From Ruminiclostridium cellulolyticum H10 (lineage in GTDB: Bacteria > Bacillota > Clostridia > Acetivibrionales > DSM-1351), in the NCBI RefSeq assembly GCF_000022065.1, contig NC_011898.1, forward strand, positions 1,634,001 through 1,698,000: a DNA stretch of 64,000 bases, given 5' to 3'. Within the stretch, counting starts at the first letter, position 1; each line of letters starts with the position of its first letter. Below the pieces are notes generated by a model. The model was not told where the DNA came from. It saw nothing but the letters and a program-made list of their open reading frames with translations, and did no database searches. Made by a program: the position numbers and the translations under genes. Below are positions 9,494 to 19,138 of the stretch, one piece after another.

Positions 9494-10708
9494 CTATTTG
9501 ATATCCTTGTTTTGTAACATTTGAGCCCTAACCTTCATTGGGAGACCAAAAAGGTTTATAAATCCTTCTGCATCCTTTTGATTGTATACCTCGTCTTCAC
9601 TGAAGGTAGCAATTGCTTCATTATACAGAGAGTATTCAGACTTGGCACCTGCAGGCATACAGTTTCCTTTGTAAAGCTTCATTCTTACAGTACCTGTAAC
9701 GGTTTCCTGAGTCTTATCAACGAAAGCTGACAAGGATTCACGCAGAGGTGTGTACCACTGTCCGAAATATACAAGTTCTGCGAATCTTTGTGCAATAATA
9801 TCCTTGTAATGGAGAGTATCCCTGTCAAGACAGAGCAGCTCAAGTTCCCTGTGAGCAGCATATAAAACTGTTCCGGCAGGAGTTTCATATACACCTCTTG
9901 ATTTCATTCCCACAAGCCTGTTCTCAACCATATCAACTATGCCGACACCGTTTTCACCTGCCAGCTTATTGAGAACATCCATCATTTCAATAGGGCTGTA
10001 TTTAACGCCGTTAACCTTTTTAGGAACACCTTTTTCGAAATAAATCTCTACATATGTCGGTACATCCGGAGCTTTTTCCGGAGAAACCATAAGCTTTAAA
10101 AGCTTATCATACTGTGGTTCATTCCAAGGGTCTTCCAGATCGGAGCCTTCATGGCTTAAATGCCAAAGGTTCCTGTCCATGCTGTAGTTATCCTTTTTGG
10201 TTACGGGAATAGGAATATTTCTTGCTTCAGCATAATCTATAGCGTCTTCTCTTGACTTTATATCCCAGATTCTCCATGGTGCAATTATTTTAATATGGGG
10301 AGCCAAAGCTTTTACTGTCAGCTCGAATCTGACCTGGTCATTACCCTTGCCGGTAGCTCCGTGACAAATAGCTGTACAGCCTTCCTTGATAGCAATTTCA
10401 ACCATTCTTTTTGCTATAATAGGCCTTGCAAAAGATGTTCCCAGAAGGTACTTTCCTTCGTAAATCGCACCTGCTTTCAAAGTAGGATATATAAAATCGG
10501 TTATAAATTCTTCTTTTAAATCCTCTATGTAAAGTTTTGATGCACCGGTTTTAATTGCTTTCTCATTTAGCGGTTCAAGTTCTTCGCCCTGTCCTACGTC
10601 TCCAGCCATGGCAATAACTTCGTAACCGTAGTTTTCTTTAAGCCATGGAATAATTATTGAGGTATCAAGCCCACCTGAATACGCCAGTAAAACCTTTTCC
10701 TTACTCAT
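9494..10708 (-). CDS. argG: Argininosuccinate synthase
   Basis: Joins citrulline and aspartate using ATP to form argininosuccinate. Start is ATG at 10708 ([17 protein letters not shown]); AGGGTGG lies 5 bases upstream, covering an in-frame GTG at 10717. The SGGLDTS ATP-pyrophosphatase P-loop is at about residues 11-17, and [14 protein letters not shown] near 118 is the substrate-binding signature. At 404 residues it is full length. It is first in an argG-argH transcript from a promoter at 10883-10911 that overlaps a good ArgR-type box, so repression by arginine is likely. Confidence 0.97.
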   Translation of the reverse strand: MSKEKVLLAYSGGLDTSIIIPWLKENYGYEVIAMAGDVGQGEELEPLNEKAIKTGASKLYIEDLKEEFITDFIYPTLKAGAIYEGKYLLGTSFARPIIAKRMVEIAIKEGCTAICHGATGKGNDQVRFELTVKALAPHIKIIAPWRIWDIKSREDAIDYAEARNIPIPVTKKDNYSMDRNLWHLSHEGSDLEDPWNEPQYDKLLKLMVSPEKAPDVPTYVEIYFEKGVPKKVNGVKYSPIEMMDVLNKLAGENGVGIVDMVENRLVGMKSRGVYETPAGTVLYAAHRELELLCLDRDTLHYKDIIAQRFAELVYFGQWYTPLRESLSAFVDKTQETVTGTVRMKLYKGNCMPAGAKSEYSLYNEAIATFSEDEVYNQKDAEGFINLFGLPMKVRAQMLQNKDIK

Positions 10709-10876
10709 TTCAACCACCCTTTCCGCTGATTCTACAGCAATAAAAACGAATATAAATATAGATTTACTTTCTCTCCAACAACATATATAAAAAGTATGCT
10801 AAAATATATATGATTCTAAATTAATCAGCAAAAGAACAATGTCCTAAGGAACTGCTTTCTTGCTGATCTGTAGCTT

Positions 10877-10910
10877 GGGTTTATTATACAACAAATTGTA
10901 TAAATATGCA
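10877..10910. promoter_or_regulatory. Two ArgR-like boxes over the argGH promoter
   Basis: TGTATAAATATGCA (10897-10910) fits the ARG-box pattern TGNATWWWWATNCA at every fixed position and covers the spacer and -35 region. A weaker match (8 of 10 fixed bases) lies at 10877-10890 over the -10 region, 20 bp away centre to centre, the arrangement usual for an ArgR hexamer. No argR gene is in this window. Confidence 0.65.
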
Positions 10911-10911
10911 A
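10883..10911 (-). promoter_or_regulatory. Promoter of argGH
   Basis: Read on the minus strand: TTGCAT (10911-10906), 17-base spacer, TATAAT (10888-10883). The predicted transcript has a leader of roughly 165 bases before argG. Confidence 0.75.
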
Positions 10912-10968
10912 CACTCATCTATAATTATACATAAAGATTAACAAAATTAGTTCTGTGGAGGGTTTTAC

Positions 10969-11469
10969 GTGATAATAATGGGGATTGACCCTGGATTTGC
11001 AATTACAGGCTATGGTGTTGTAAAATATGAAGGGAACAAATTTTCGGTTTTAGATTACAATGCAATTACTACAGTTGCATCCATGAAATTTTCAGATAGG
11101 CTTCTGGTACTGTACAACGAACTTGAAAAGTTGATAAATAAGTTCAGGCCTGATGCCATTTCCATTGAAGAACTGTTTTTTAATAAAAATATTAAGACTG
11201 CACTTACTGTGGGACATGGCAGAGGGGTAGCCGTTCTTGCGGCAGCAAAATCAGGAATAGATATTTTTGAGTATACACCGTTACAGGTCAAACAATCGGT
11301 TGTTGGGTACGGCAGGGCAGAAAAGGCTCAGGTACAGCAAATGGTAAAGGCAATATTGAACCTCCCGGCAATTCCAAAGCCGGATGATGTAGCGGATGCT
11401 CTAGCTGTCGCAATATGCCATGGAAATTCTCATAGAATGGGTGCATTATTGGGAAACGACAGGTTCTAG
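10969..11469 (+). CDS. ruvC: Crossover junction endodeoxyribonuclease RuvC
   Basis: Resolves Holliday junctions by paired nicks. The GTG start at 10969 has GGAGGG 8 bases upstream; an ATG three codons later is too far from it. At 166 residues it is normal length. The acidic catalytic set is visible: D7 in MGIDPG, E67 in SIEELFF, and D140/D143 in PDDVADALA. It is first of ruvC-ruvA-ruvB, which together make the branch-migration and resolution machinery. Confidence 0.97.
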   Translation: MIIMGIDPGFAITGYGVVKYEGNKFSVLDYNAITTVASMKFSDRLLVLYNELEKLINKFRPDAISIEELFFNKNIKTALTVGHGRGVAVLAAAKSGIDIFEYTPLQVKQSVVGYGRAEKAQVQQMVKAILNLPAIPKPDDVADALAVAICHGNSHRMGALLGNDRF

Positions 11470-11498
11470 AATTATTACTTAATTTTTGGAGAATAAAA

Positions 11499-12098
11499 AT
11501 GTTTGCATACATAAAAGGAACAGTTGAAGAAAAAAACAATGACAGTATTATAGTAGAAGCCGGAGGAATCGGATACAGGATATTTACCGCACTTTCCACA
11601 ATAAATAATATGGGACAGAATGGTACAACTGTAAAGATTTATACTCATTACTACGTCAGGGAGGATATTGCAGTCCTCTACGGCTTTGGTACAGTTGAAG
11701 AACTTACTATGTTTGAAATGCTTCTGACGGTTTCAGGGGTTGGCCCGAAGGCTGCAATATCCATGATTTCAACGCTTTCGCCCTCAAGGTTTTATTTGGC
11801 TGTTGTCTCACAGGATACAAAATCACTGACAAAAGCTCCGGGTATAGGAATGAAAATGGCTCAGCGTATTATCCTAGACCTAAAGGACAAAATATCAAAG
11901 GAACAGCTGACATCTTCAATTCCGATGACTAGTCCCGAAAACAACGAGGTTACCGGGGATTCTGTCCTGTCAGAGGCTGTGAGTGCATTGATGGTTCTGG
12001 GATACGGTTCAGCGGAAGCGTCAAGCACCATAAGCGGTATTTACGAAAAAGGAATTAGCGTGGAAGAATTAGTTAAGAAAGCACTTAAGTCGCTTTAG
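11499..12098 (+). CDS. ruvA: Holliday junction branch migration protein RuvA
   Basis: The 199-residue junction-binding subunit that recruits RuvB. N-terminal OB fold (MFAYIKGTVEEKN...), two helix-hairpin-helix motifs (LLTVSGVGPKAAISMI near residue 74 and LTKAPGIGMKMAQRII near 109), and a C-terminal RuvB-binding domain (EAVSALMVLGYGSAEA). It starts 29 bp after ruvC. Confidence 0.97.
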   Translation: MFAYIKGTVEEKNNDSIIVEAGGIGYRIFTALSTINNMGQNGTTVKIYTHYYVREDIAVLYGFGTVEELTMFEMLLTVSGVGPKAAISMISTLSPSRFYLAVVSQDTKSLTKAPGIGMKMAQRIILDLKDKISKEQLTSSIPMTSPENNEVTGDSVLSEAVSALMVLGYGSAEASSTISGIYEKGISVEELVKKALKSL

Positions 12099-12192
12099 TG
12101 CAGCTTTCTTATTAACTCCGGTGTGGCATGAATAAGAGAAGAAGTTTCAATATATTTTTGGCGGCCGTAGCTGGCAGCTCATGGAGGCAAAT

Positions 12193-13200
12193 ATGACGGA
12201 ATTAACTGATGAAAGGCTTGTTGAGGCCGGTACTCGTTCTGATGATTTGGATGAGGTAAGTTTAAGACCCAAACGATTCGGAGAGTACATAGGACAGGCC
12301 AAGGTCAAGGATAACCTGACAGTATTTATAGAGGCAGCAAAGAAAAGGAAAGAGGCACTGGATCATGTTTTGCTTTACGGACCACCGGGACTCGGCAAGA
12401 CCACCCTTGCAAGCATAATTTCATCTGAGATGGGGGTAAATCTGAGGATTACATCCGGGCCGGCGATAGAAAAGGCGGGTGACCTGGCGGCAATCCTTAC
12501 AAACCTGGGTACTCATGATGTATTGTTTATAGACGAAATACACAGACTTAACAGAAGTGTGGAAGAAATACTTTATCCCGCCATGGAGGACTACGCACTG
12601 GATATTATCATAGGTAAGGGACCAAGTGCCAGATCAATAAGGCTGGATCTTCCAAAGTTCACCTTGATAGGTGCGACAACAAGAGCCGGACTTTTGACCG
12701 CACCGTTAAGGGATAGGTTTGGTGTTATAAACAAGCTGGAAATGTATTCAGCGGAGGAACTAAAGGAAATTGTACGGCGTTCGGCGGGTATTCTTAATAT
12801 CGGTCTTGACGATGAGGGTGCTTATGAAATTGCCAGAAGATCAAGAGGAACCCCAAGAATAGCAAACAGACTGCTAAAAAGGGTGCGCGATTTTGCACAG
12901 GTAAAGGGCAGCGGAACTATAGAACTTGAACTGGCAAAACATGCACTAGATGCACTTGAGGTTGATGAGATAGGCTTGGACGGAGTTGACAGGAACATGC
13001 TGTTGAGTATAATTAACAAATTCGGAGGAGGGCCGGTAGGTCTGGACACATTGGCGGCTTCAATAGGAGAAGAAGCGGGTACTATTGAGGATGTCTACGA
13101 GCCGTATCTTATACAATTGGGATTTATAAACAAAACTCCAAGGGGCAGAATGACAACAAAAAATGCTTATGCACATTTTGGATTAGAGTATGACGGTTAA
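12193..13200 (+). CDS. ruvB: Holliday junction branch migration helicase RuvB
   Basis: AAA+ motor that pulls DNA through the RuvA-bound junction. Start chosen at ATG 12193 (MTELTDERL), with GGAGG 5 bases upstream; the in-frame ATG at 12181 overlaps that site. Walker [10 protein letters not shown] near residue 60, Walker B LFIDEIHR near 112, sensor GATTRAG near 158, and the C-terminal winged helix ([17 protein letters not shown]). It is full length at 335 residues. The 94-base gap from ruvA holds nothing recognisable. Confidence 0.97.
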   Translation: MTELTDERLVEAGTRSDDLDEVSLRPKRFGEYIGQAKVKDNLTVFIEAAKKRKEALDHVLLYGPPGLGKTTLASIISSEMGVNLRITSGPAIEKAGDLAAILTNLGTHDVLFIDEIHRLNRSVEEILYPAMEDYALDIIIGKGPSARSIRLDLPKFTLIGATTRAGLLTAPLRDRFGVINKLEMYSAEELKEIVRRSAGILNIGLDDEGAYEIARRSRGTPRIANRLLKRVRDFAQVKGSGTIELELAKHALDALEVDEIGLDGVDRNMLLSIINKFGGGPVGLDTLAASIGEEAGTIEDVYEPYLIQLGFINKTPRGRMTTKNAYAHFGLEYDG

Positions 13201-13321
13201 ACAAGACTTCATTCATTTGGAGAGATTCTACTCCCATTAAATGTTAACCGAGCCCTATAATGGACTTATCTGCTTCCTCGGCTTAGTATCGGATATATAA
13301 TGAAAGAAAGAGGATAACACA

Positions 13322-13837
13322 ATGAGAGTACTATTGCATATGTGCTGCGGGCCTTGCTCCACGTACCCTGTACAGGAACTTCTGGAGGAGGGCGTTGACA
13401 TACAGGGGTATTTTTACAACCCCAATATACATCCTATAGAGGAACACAAAAGACGTAGGGAAAATGTCGAAAAGTTCAGTAAAATCAAAAACATTCCTGT
13501 TATTTATGATGATGATTTCAGACAGACTGAATGGGAAGGCATGAAGGGTATGGGAGGTTCACGGTGCCTCCACTGCTATAGCGTTAGACTTGAAAGTGCA
13601 GCAAAGCTTGCTGTTCAGAAGGGGTGTGACGCATTTACCACAACACTCCTTGTTAGCCCGTATCAGAAACATGATTTAATAAAAGAACTTGGAGAAAAAT
13701 ACGCTGCACAATACGGAACTACATTTCTGTACAGGGATTTCAGACCCGGCTTCAGACAGGGGCAGCAGATGGCAAAAGATATGGAGCTGTACCGTCAAAA
13801 ATATTGCGGATGTATATTATCACTTCCTGTAAAATAA
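13322..13837 (+). CDS. queH: Epoxyqueuosine reductase QueH
   Basis: Last step of queuosine tRNA modification by the QueH (DUF208) route, which replaces cobalamin-dependent QueG. The 171-residue protein has the family's cysteine pattern: HMCCGPC at about residues 7-12, a CLHC pair near 80-83, and QKYCGCI near 158. YFYNPNIHP near 32 is also typical. The cysteines bind a 4Fe-4S cluster and a second metal in characterised members. It stands between ruvB and a cell-wall amidase; no other queuosine gene is nearby. Confidence 0.9.
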   Translation: MRVLLHMCCGPCSTYPVQELLEEGVDIQGYFYNPNIHPIEEHKRRRENVEKFSKIKNIPVIYDDDFRQTEWEGMKGMGGSRCLHCYSVRLESAAKLAVQKGCDAFTTTLLVSPYQKHDLIKELGEKYAAQYGTTFLYRDFRPGFRQGQQMAKDMELYRQKYCGCILSLPVK

Positions 13838-13961
13838 ATATATGGATATTCTATCCATACATTTGCCATAATTTTTACATTAAGGTTACATTTGTTTTAA
13901 AATGTCTTATTTTTATTCCTTTATTATCAAAACAATATATAATAAGAGGAGATACAAATTA

Positions 13962-13985
13962 ATGGTAAACTATGAGGTGACATAA
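13962..13985 (+). other. Possible leader mini-ORF before the amidase gene
   Basis: ATG at 13962 with AGAGGAG about 9 bases upstream encodes the seven-codon peptide MVNYEVT and stops 5 bases before the amidase ATG. It overlaps the amidase ribosome binding site GAGGTGA. It could couple translation or be coincidental. Confidence 0.3.
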
Positions 13986-13990
13986 GACAA

Positions 13991-15580
13991 ATGAAGAAAA
14001 AAGTGTATTTTAAAAAAATTATGGCATGTATTTTGGGATGTTTGTTGGTATTCATAACTCAGTATTCAGCATTTGCGGCACAGTCATTGACTATGAGTTA
14101 TGACGGAAAGAAAGTGGTGTACTCTGACACCATTTATAAAGTAAAAATTGATGGCGAAGAAGTTAAAACTGACTTTCCGGGAATTATTTATAACAAAGTA
14201 GCCATGCTGCCGGTAAGTGCAGTGTTCGGAAAGCTGGGAGGCAAAGTTGTATGGAACAGTAAAAGCCAAATTGTGGACGTTACATATAACGGATCAAGTC
14301 TCCGGTTCAAGAATAACGATGTAACTGCTAAAATTGATGGTAAAAGCTATAAGCTTACAAACCAGGCAAAAAATATTAATGGCAGGATTATAATACCTGT
14401 AGACTTTATAAAAAATATAAAAGATCTTTCAGCGACAGTAGACATTAAGACAAAATCAATAAATATTAAAACAGCAAAAGTTGCTCCGCCAAAAAATGAA
14501 AATCAGAACGTTAAACCCGAAGAGCCAAAAAAACCGATAAAAGAAACTCCGTCTGATAAAGTTAAGGGAGCACCTGTCAAACAAGTAATTAATTCTCATA
14601 TTTCATACATAAGTAATCAGGACAGGATATACTTTACGTTCAAAGGAATTGCACTAACAAGTACCGGCTCTGAAATGAAAAAATACTATACTGAAAATTA
14701 TGATAAGGAAAACTGCAAATATACTATTACAATATCTGCAAAAAGTAAAATAAGCCTTGCAGAAGGAACTTTTAAAATTGATGATGATAGTATTGATTCC
14801 ATTGTTGTTTCACGGGACAAGGAAACATTGGATACCAATATTGATTTTAATGTAAAAAAAGAATATACATTTTATACATCATATAATGAAAAATTAAAAC
14901 AAACGGAAGTAAATCTTTTGATTCCTGCAAAAGAAGGCGAAAAACTGGTTGTAATTGATGCAGGGCATGGAGGAGTTGACCCGGGAGCTTTAGGAGGCTC
15001 TATCCGTGAAAAGGATGTCAATCTGAATATTGCATTAAAACTTGAAAAATTATTAAAAGCTAAAAATATAAATACTTTTATGCTAAGACAGGATGATACA
15101 TTTGTTTCTCTTTATGACAGGCCTTACATAGCAAATAATTTAAATGCCACGCTGTTTTTAAGTATACATAATAATTCTTATGATAAAAGTTCCGCAAGGG
15201 GTACAGAAACCCTGTATTACCCGGAAAAAGCCGGTGATAAGTCATTTACAGGACAAAAATTTGCAAAGTTGGTTCAAGACTCACTTATGAGCAAGCTGGA
15301 TACATTTAATAGGAAAACAATATCAAGGCCCGGGCTTGTTGTTCTAAAATATACTCATATGCCTTCAAGTCTTGCAGAAATTGGTTTTTTATCGAATCCT
15401 GGCGATCTGAAAAAGCTCATTAGCCAGGATTTCCAGCAGAAGACTGCCGAGGCATTATGCGATGCAATAGTTCAAAGCTTGGAACAAATAACTAAGGAAC
15501 AAGAAATTAAGGAACAAGAAGTTAAAGAACAAGAAATTAAAAAGCAAGAAACTCAAGAGCAAGAAACAACAGAAAAATAA
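13991..15580 (+). CDS. Secreted N-acetylmuramoyl-L-alanine amidase with stalk-like N-terminal domain
   Basis: A 529-residue exported protein. Signal peptide to about residue 32 (AFAA); a copper-amine-oxidase-like N-terminal domain (about 38-160), a wall-protein module that usually lacks oxidase activity; a lysine/proline linker; an AMIN-like strand domain (about 195-315); then an Amidase_3 domain (about 320-500) with zinc motif DAGHGG, the later SIHNNS histidine and the catalytic glutamate in LAEIGFLSN. It cuts the amide bond between MurNAc and the stem peptide. The C-terminus is an odd run of five KEQE-type pentapeptides. GAGGTGA lies 10 bases before the ATG. Confidence 0.88.
   Translation: MKKKVYFKKIMACILGCLLVFITQYSAFAAQSLTMSYDGKKVVYSDTIYKVKIDGEEVKTDFPGIIYNKVAMLPVSAVFGKLGGKVVWNSKSQIVDVTYNGSSLRFKNNDVTAKIDGKSYKLTNQAKNINGRIIIPVDFIKNIKDLSATVDIKTKSINIKTAKVAPPKNENQNVKPEEPKKPIKETPSDKVKGAPVKQVINSHISYISNQDRIYFTFKGIALTSTGSEMKKYYTENYDKENCKYTITISAKSKISLAEGTFKIDDDSIDSIVVSRDKETLDTNIDFNVKKEYTFYTSYNEKLKQTEVNLLIPAKEGEKLVVIDAGHGGVDPGALGGSIREKDVNLNIALKLEKLLKAKNINTFMLRQDDTFVSLYDRPYIANNLNATLFLSIHNNSYDKSSARGTETLYYPEKAGDKSFTGQKFAKLVQDSLMSKLDTFNRKTISRPGLVVLKYTHMPSSLAEIGFLSNPGDLKKLISQDFQQKTAEALCDAIVQSLEQITKEQEIKEQEVKEQEIKKQETQEQETTEK
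15494..15568 (+). repeat. 15-bp coding tandem repeat at the amidase C-terminus
   Basis: Five consecutive pentapeptides: KEQEI, KEQEV, KEQEI, KKQET, QEQET (residues 502-526). The DNA is A/G-rich and could change in copy number by slippage. Confidence 0.85.
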
Positions 15581-15675
15581 AACATAAGATTACCAACACT
15601 TACGGGAAATAATAATTTTTATATATATAGTCTATAATTACCATATATTTCAAATTACTCTGAGGAGGACTATGT

Positions 15676-16869
15676 ATGAAAAAAATTATTAGTATTGTGT
15701 TGGTAATTATGCTTTTATCGACAGGATGCTCTTTTATTGGTCACAAAAATGAACAAGAGCCTAGCATTCAGGCAGCAAATCAAACAGTTAATGCTTCCGC
15801 ATCAAACACCGCTCAGGATTCCAAAGCAGCGGCTTCCGCCACATCAACCAATTCAAATGGGTTAGCTATGACTTCCGGGACAACAGCAGCTCCTACTACA
15901 ACAAGCTCAATGGTAAGCGGCAATTATACCGACAGTCAGATAAAAGACCTTGTCATAGACAACGGAGCGGGGAAAGGTATGGCAGCTGCTTCTGATAAAA
16001 GCAATCTTCTCATAACTTTATATTACAAAAACCAAAAGGGATTGATTATTCCTGTTACCAGAACAGTTAAAAAACAGGAAAGCCTTGCAAAGGCAGCAAT
16101 TCTCGGGTTGGTTGATGAAGCTGTAACAAAAGAACAACTGGACTACTACGGACTTTACCCTGTACTGCCCAGAGGTACAAAGATAAAAGGAATAAATATA
16201 AAAGATAAGGTTGCTGTAATTGACTTTTCCAAGGAATTTTTAAATTTATCGGGTAAACAGGAAGAGCAGGAGGCAGTAGCTTCGATTGTGTATACTCTGA
16301 CAGGATTCTCAACAGTATCTGATGTAAGAATCAGGGTTGAAGGAAAAGAAATAACCACTCTTGAAAATGGAACGGATTTATCGATTCCCAGAAACAGAAG
16401 CAATACACTTATCAATACAAGCGACACCCAAATAAAGGATGGATGTGTGAAATGCGATTTGTATTATGTTTCAGATGACAGCAATAACCATAATTATCTT
16501 GTTCCAGTGTCTATACAGATACCCCAGACAGACCCTCGCGGTATACCCGGACTAATATTTGATGAGCTTGGTAAAAAGCCCAACGAAACAACTTATTTTA
16601 CATCTATGCCAGAAGGAACAAAATTGCTTTCTTTTAATCGACAGGGAAGTACTGCTGTTCTGGACTTTTCAAACCAGATTACCAACTATGGCGGCTCTGA
16701 AAAAGAAGATACCTTGTTAAATCAAATATATTATACAGTCAGCCAGATGAAAGGAATACAAAAAATTAAGCTGCTTATAAACGGTAAGGAAAAGACTCTG
16801 CCTGAAGGTACGGAAGTGGCATCAGCTAGAAGTGTTCCAATAACCTTTAATAAGGTAATAGAGAACTAA
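15676..16869 (+). CDS. GerMN domain lipoprotein
   Basis: A 397-residue lipoprotein: signal peptide with lipobox LLSTGCS (Cys about 17), Ser/Thr/Ala-rich linker to about residue 80, then two GerMN domains (about 95-235 and 255-390). GerMN domains occur in Bacillus GerM, a spore-germination and sporulation membrane protein, and in other wall-associated proteins. Both copies keep the family's [10 protein letters not shown] or [10 protein letters not shown] strand. GAGGAGG precedes the ATG by about 7 bases. Following a peptidoglycan amidase suggests a shared role in wall remodelling during sporulation (inference). Confidence 0.85.
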   Translation: MKKIISIVLVIMLLSTGCSFIGHKNEQEPSIQAANQTVNASASNTAQDSKAAASATSTNSNGLAMTSGTTAAPTTTSSMVSGNYTDSQIKDLVIDNGAGKGMAAASDKSNLLITLYYKNQKGLIIPVTRTVKKQESLAKAAILGLVDEAVTKEQLDYYGLYPVLPRGTKIKGINIKDKVAVIDFSKEFLNLSGKQEEQEAVASIVYTLTGFSTVSDVRIRVEGKEITTLENGTDLSIPRNRSNTLINTSDTQIKDGCVKCDLYYVSDDSNNHNYLVPVSIQIPQTDPRGIPGLIFDELGKKPNETTYFTSMPEGTKLLSFNRQGSTAVLDFSNQITNYGGSEKEDTLLNQIYYTVSQMKGIQKIKLLINGKEKTLPEGTEVASARSVPITFNKVIEN

Positions 16870-16990
16870 GAATTTATGTAAAGTATACAAAACATATAAT
16901 ATTAGTGATAATTATTTATCTAAATATGCGGATGATTTTTTAGGATATTTGGGTTATTATTATTTTGTTTTTAAGATATGGAGGGGGAAT

Positions 16991-17713
16991 ATGTTGAGGC
17001 ATGACGGAAGAAGTAACACGCAATTAAGGTCAGTAAGGATACTGAGAAATTATATCAAACATGCGGAAGGGTCAGTTCTCATAGAAGTTGGAGATACAAA
17101 AGTTATTTGCACCGCTTCTGTTGAAGAGAGAATCCCTCCTTTTAAAAAGGATTCAGGAGAAGGTTGGGTAACTGCTGAATATTCTATGCTTCCGAGAGCT
17201 ACAGCTGTAAGGAATCAAAGAGATATTTCTAAACTAAAGCTTAATGGAAGAAGTTCTGAAATTCAAAGACTAATAGGAAGGTCACTTAGAACTATAGTTG
17301 ACTTGAAACTTTTAGGTGAGAGAACCATAACCATTGACTGTGATGTAATACAGGCCGATGGAGGAACCAGAACCGCTTCCATCACTGGAAGTTATGTAGC
17401 ATTGGTGGATGCATGCAGGACACTGGTTAAAAAAGGGCTAATTTCAAAAATGCCGGTTACAGGAACTGTTGCAGCAACAAGCGTGGGAATTGTAAATGGT
17501 GAGGAGCTTTTAGACCTCTGTTATATTGAAGACAGTAATGCAGAGGTTGATATGAACGTTATAAAGACAGATAAAGGCGAATTCATTGAAATACAGGCTA
17601 CCGGTGAAAAATCAAGCTTTAGTAAAAAACAGCTGGATCAACTACTGAATTTGGCTGAATCAGGAATACATGAGCTTATAAAAGCTCAGAATGAGGTCTT
17701 ATGGAAAGATTAA
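16991..17713 (+). CDS. rph: Ribonuclease PH
   Basis: Phosphorolytic 3'-to-5' exoribonuclease that trims tRNA 3' ends. Start at ATG 16991 (MLRHDGRSN), with GGAGGGGG just upstream; the following TTG is a possible alternative, and the upstream extension lacks homology. At 240 residues it is normal. Visible motifs: [18 protein letters not shown] near 30, [17 protein letters not shown] near 98, [18 protein letters not shown] near 117 (phosphate site). It overlaps rdgB by 13 bp, a common clostridial arrangement. Confidence 0.95.
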   Translation: MLRHDGRSNTQLRSVRILRNYIKHAEGSVLIEVGDTKVICTASVEERIPPFKKDSGEGWVTAEYSMLPRATAVRNQRDISKLKLNGRSSEIQRLIGRSLRTIVDLKLLGERTITIDCDVIQADGGTRTASITGSYVALVDACRTLVKKGLISKMPVTGTVAATSVGIVNGEELLDLCYIEDSNAEVDMNVIKTDKGEFIEIQATGEKSSFSKKQLDQLLNLAESGIHELIKAQNEVLWKD

Positions 17714-18294
17714 TTGCTGCTACAAAAAATAAGGGAAAAATAAATGAGATAAAGCAGGTATTGTCAGGATTGCCCCTTGATATTATATCAATGAGTGAAG
17801 CAGGTATTGATATTGATGTAGTTGAGGATGGTGCAACTTTTGAAGAAAACTCTCTGAAAAAGGCCCTTGAAATATGTAAAGTGTCAAAAAGCATGGTATT
17901 GGCTGATGATTCAGGATTGGAAGTAGACTTTCTTGGAGGAGCTCCGGGAATTTATTCTGCAAGATTTGCAGGGCCTGGTGCAAGTGATACCGATAAAAAT
18001 AATAAATTGTTGAAAATGTTAAAGGATGTACCCTTTGAGAAAAGAACCGCAAGGTTTGTATGTGCAATAGCAGTAGCATTTCCTCACGGAAGGCACTTTG
18101 TAGTCAGAGGAACCTGCGAAGGGTTTATTGATTTTGAATGTAAAGGCAGTAACGGCTTTGGTTACGATCCACTTTTCTTTATACAGCAATATAATAAGAC
18201 TATGGCAGAAATAGACGCAGATTTGAAGAACCAAATAAGCCATCGTGCAAAAGCGTTGGCATTGATGCAGGGAAAATTACAAAAATATTTATAA
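17701..18294 (+). CDS. rdgB: dITP/XTP pyrophosphatase (RdgB/HAM1)
   Basis: House-cleaning enzyme that hydrolyses dITP and XTP to monophosphates, keeping deaminated purines out of DNA. 197 residues. N-terminal [15 protein letters not shown] is the substrate-binding signature, [22 protein letters not shown] near 66-87 contains the catalytic Asp, and GFGYDPLF near 150 and SHRAKAL near 180 complete the family set. Translationally coupled to rph by overlap. Confidence 0.95.
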   Translation: MERLIAATKNKGKINEIKQVLSGLPLDIISMSEAGIDIDVVEDGATFEENSLKKALEICKVSKSMVLADDSGLEVDFLGGAPGIYSARFAGPGASDTDKNNKLLKMLKDVPFEKRTARFVCAIAVAFPHGRHFVVRGTCEGFIDFECKGSNGFGYDPLFFIQQYNKTMAEIDADLKNQISHRAKALALMQGKLQKYL

Positions 18295-18337
18295 CAATTG
18301 TTGAGCAGGTTTAGTTTTATGGGGGAATATTGGTAAA

Positions 18338-18817
18338 ATGAAAGTACTTGTTATGAGTGATACCCACGGGTATATTGCTAATGCGAGGAGAGCAATAGAA
18401 AAAAATCCCGATGTTGAGATGGTAATACATCTGGGTGATTATTGCAGGGATGTGGCAGAGCTTGAACAGCTATACCCTGATAAAAGGTTTGAGTATGTTT
18501 ATGGAAACAGTGACTTTGGAGTTGGAGAAACAGAGGCAGAAAAGACTCTTGAAATTGAAGGTAGGAGAATATTTTTGACTCATGGACATAAATACTCTGT
18601 AAAGTGGGATCTCAATCGTATACATGCTAAGGCAGAAACGGAGAATGCACATATTGCTCTTTATGGTCATACTCATATAGCATTGGTTGAACGGGTTTGT
18701 GACCGAATGGTTTTAAATCCGGGAAGCATAAGTGAATCCAGAAGTAATTTATCAGAGTCATATGCAATTCTGGATATATCACCTGAAAAAGTTGATGCTG
18801 AATTCTTTTATATTTAG
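18338..18817 (+). CDS. Metallophosphoesterase, YfcE/MJ0936 family
   Basis: A 159-residue phosphodiesterase with calcineurin-type metal motifs: MSDTHG at residues 6-11, HLGDYCRD near 31, YGNSD near 55, LTHGHKY near 79 and LYGHTHIA near 108. Family members hydrolyse artificial phosphodiesters and the physiological substrate is unsettled. It follows rdgB by 43 bp and completes an rph-rdgB-yfcE run often conserved in clostridia. Confidence 0.92.
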   Translation: MKVLVMSDTHGYIANARRAIEKNPDVEMVIHLGDYCRDVAELEQLYPDKRFEYVYGNSDFGVGETEAEKTLEIEGRRIFLTHGHKYSVKWDLNRIHAKAETENAHIALYGHTHIALVERVCDRMVLNPGSISESRSNLSESYAILDISPEKVDAEFFYI

Positions 18818-18856
18818 CAGTGAACATAAAAATCACTAAAATTAAGAAATAAAATG

Positions 18857-18885
18857 TTGACAAAAGATAATGTACCTTGTATAAT
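18857..18885 (+). promoter_or_regulatory. Consensus promoter of the tRNA operon
   Basis: TTGACA (18857-18862), 17-base spacer, TATAAT (18880-18885): a perfect sigma-A consensus about 50 bases before tRNA-Gly. Confidence 0.9.
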
Positions 18886-18936
18886 AGTAAAAGTCAGCTG
18901 GGGGACACGTCCTAAATGCTGAAAAAACAAGGTATT

Positions 18937-19010
18937 GCGGGTGTAGTTCAATGGTAGAACATCAGCCTTCCAAGCTGATTGCGTGGGTTCGATTCCCATC
19001 ACCCGCTCCA
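18937..19010 (+). tRNA. tRNA-Gly (anticodon TCC)
   Basis: 74 bases including encoded CCA. Acceptor GCGGGTG pairs with CACCCGC; the anticodon loop CTTCCAA gives TCC, reading GGA/GGG; the T loop is TTCGATT. Cotranscribed with tRNA-Arg 15 bases downstream. Confidence 0.97.
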
Positions 19011-19025
19011 TTAAAAACCTAATAT

Positions 19026-19102
19026 GTGCCCATAGCTCAGCTGGATAGAGCAACGGCCTTCTAAGCCGTAGGTCTTGGGTTCGAATCCCCATGGGCACGC
19101 CA
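19026..19102 (+). tRNA. tRNA-Arg (anticodon TCT)
   Basis: 77 bases including encoded CCA. Acceptor GTGCCCA pairs with TGGGCAC; the anticodon loop CTTCTAA gives TCT, reading AGA/AGG, the favoured arginine codons in this AT-rich genome. The T loop is TTCGAAT. A terminator follows directly. Confidence 0.97.
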
Positions 19103-19107
19103 GAAAT

Positions 19108-19136
19108 GCATCTACATATTTGTGGATGCTTTTTTA
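19108..19136 (+). terminator. Terminator of the tRNA operon
   Basis: 9-bp stem GCATCTACA / TGTGGATGC (one G-U pair) followed by seven T residues. Confidence 0.9.
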
Positions 19137-19138
19137 TT

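Noticed and set aside
10709-10725. AGGGTGG before argG as a T-box motif
   Set aside because: The longer T-box consensus (GGNACCGCG) does not follow, and there is no antiterminator; it is simply the ribosome binding site.
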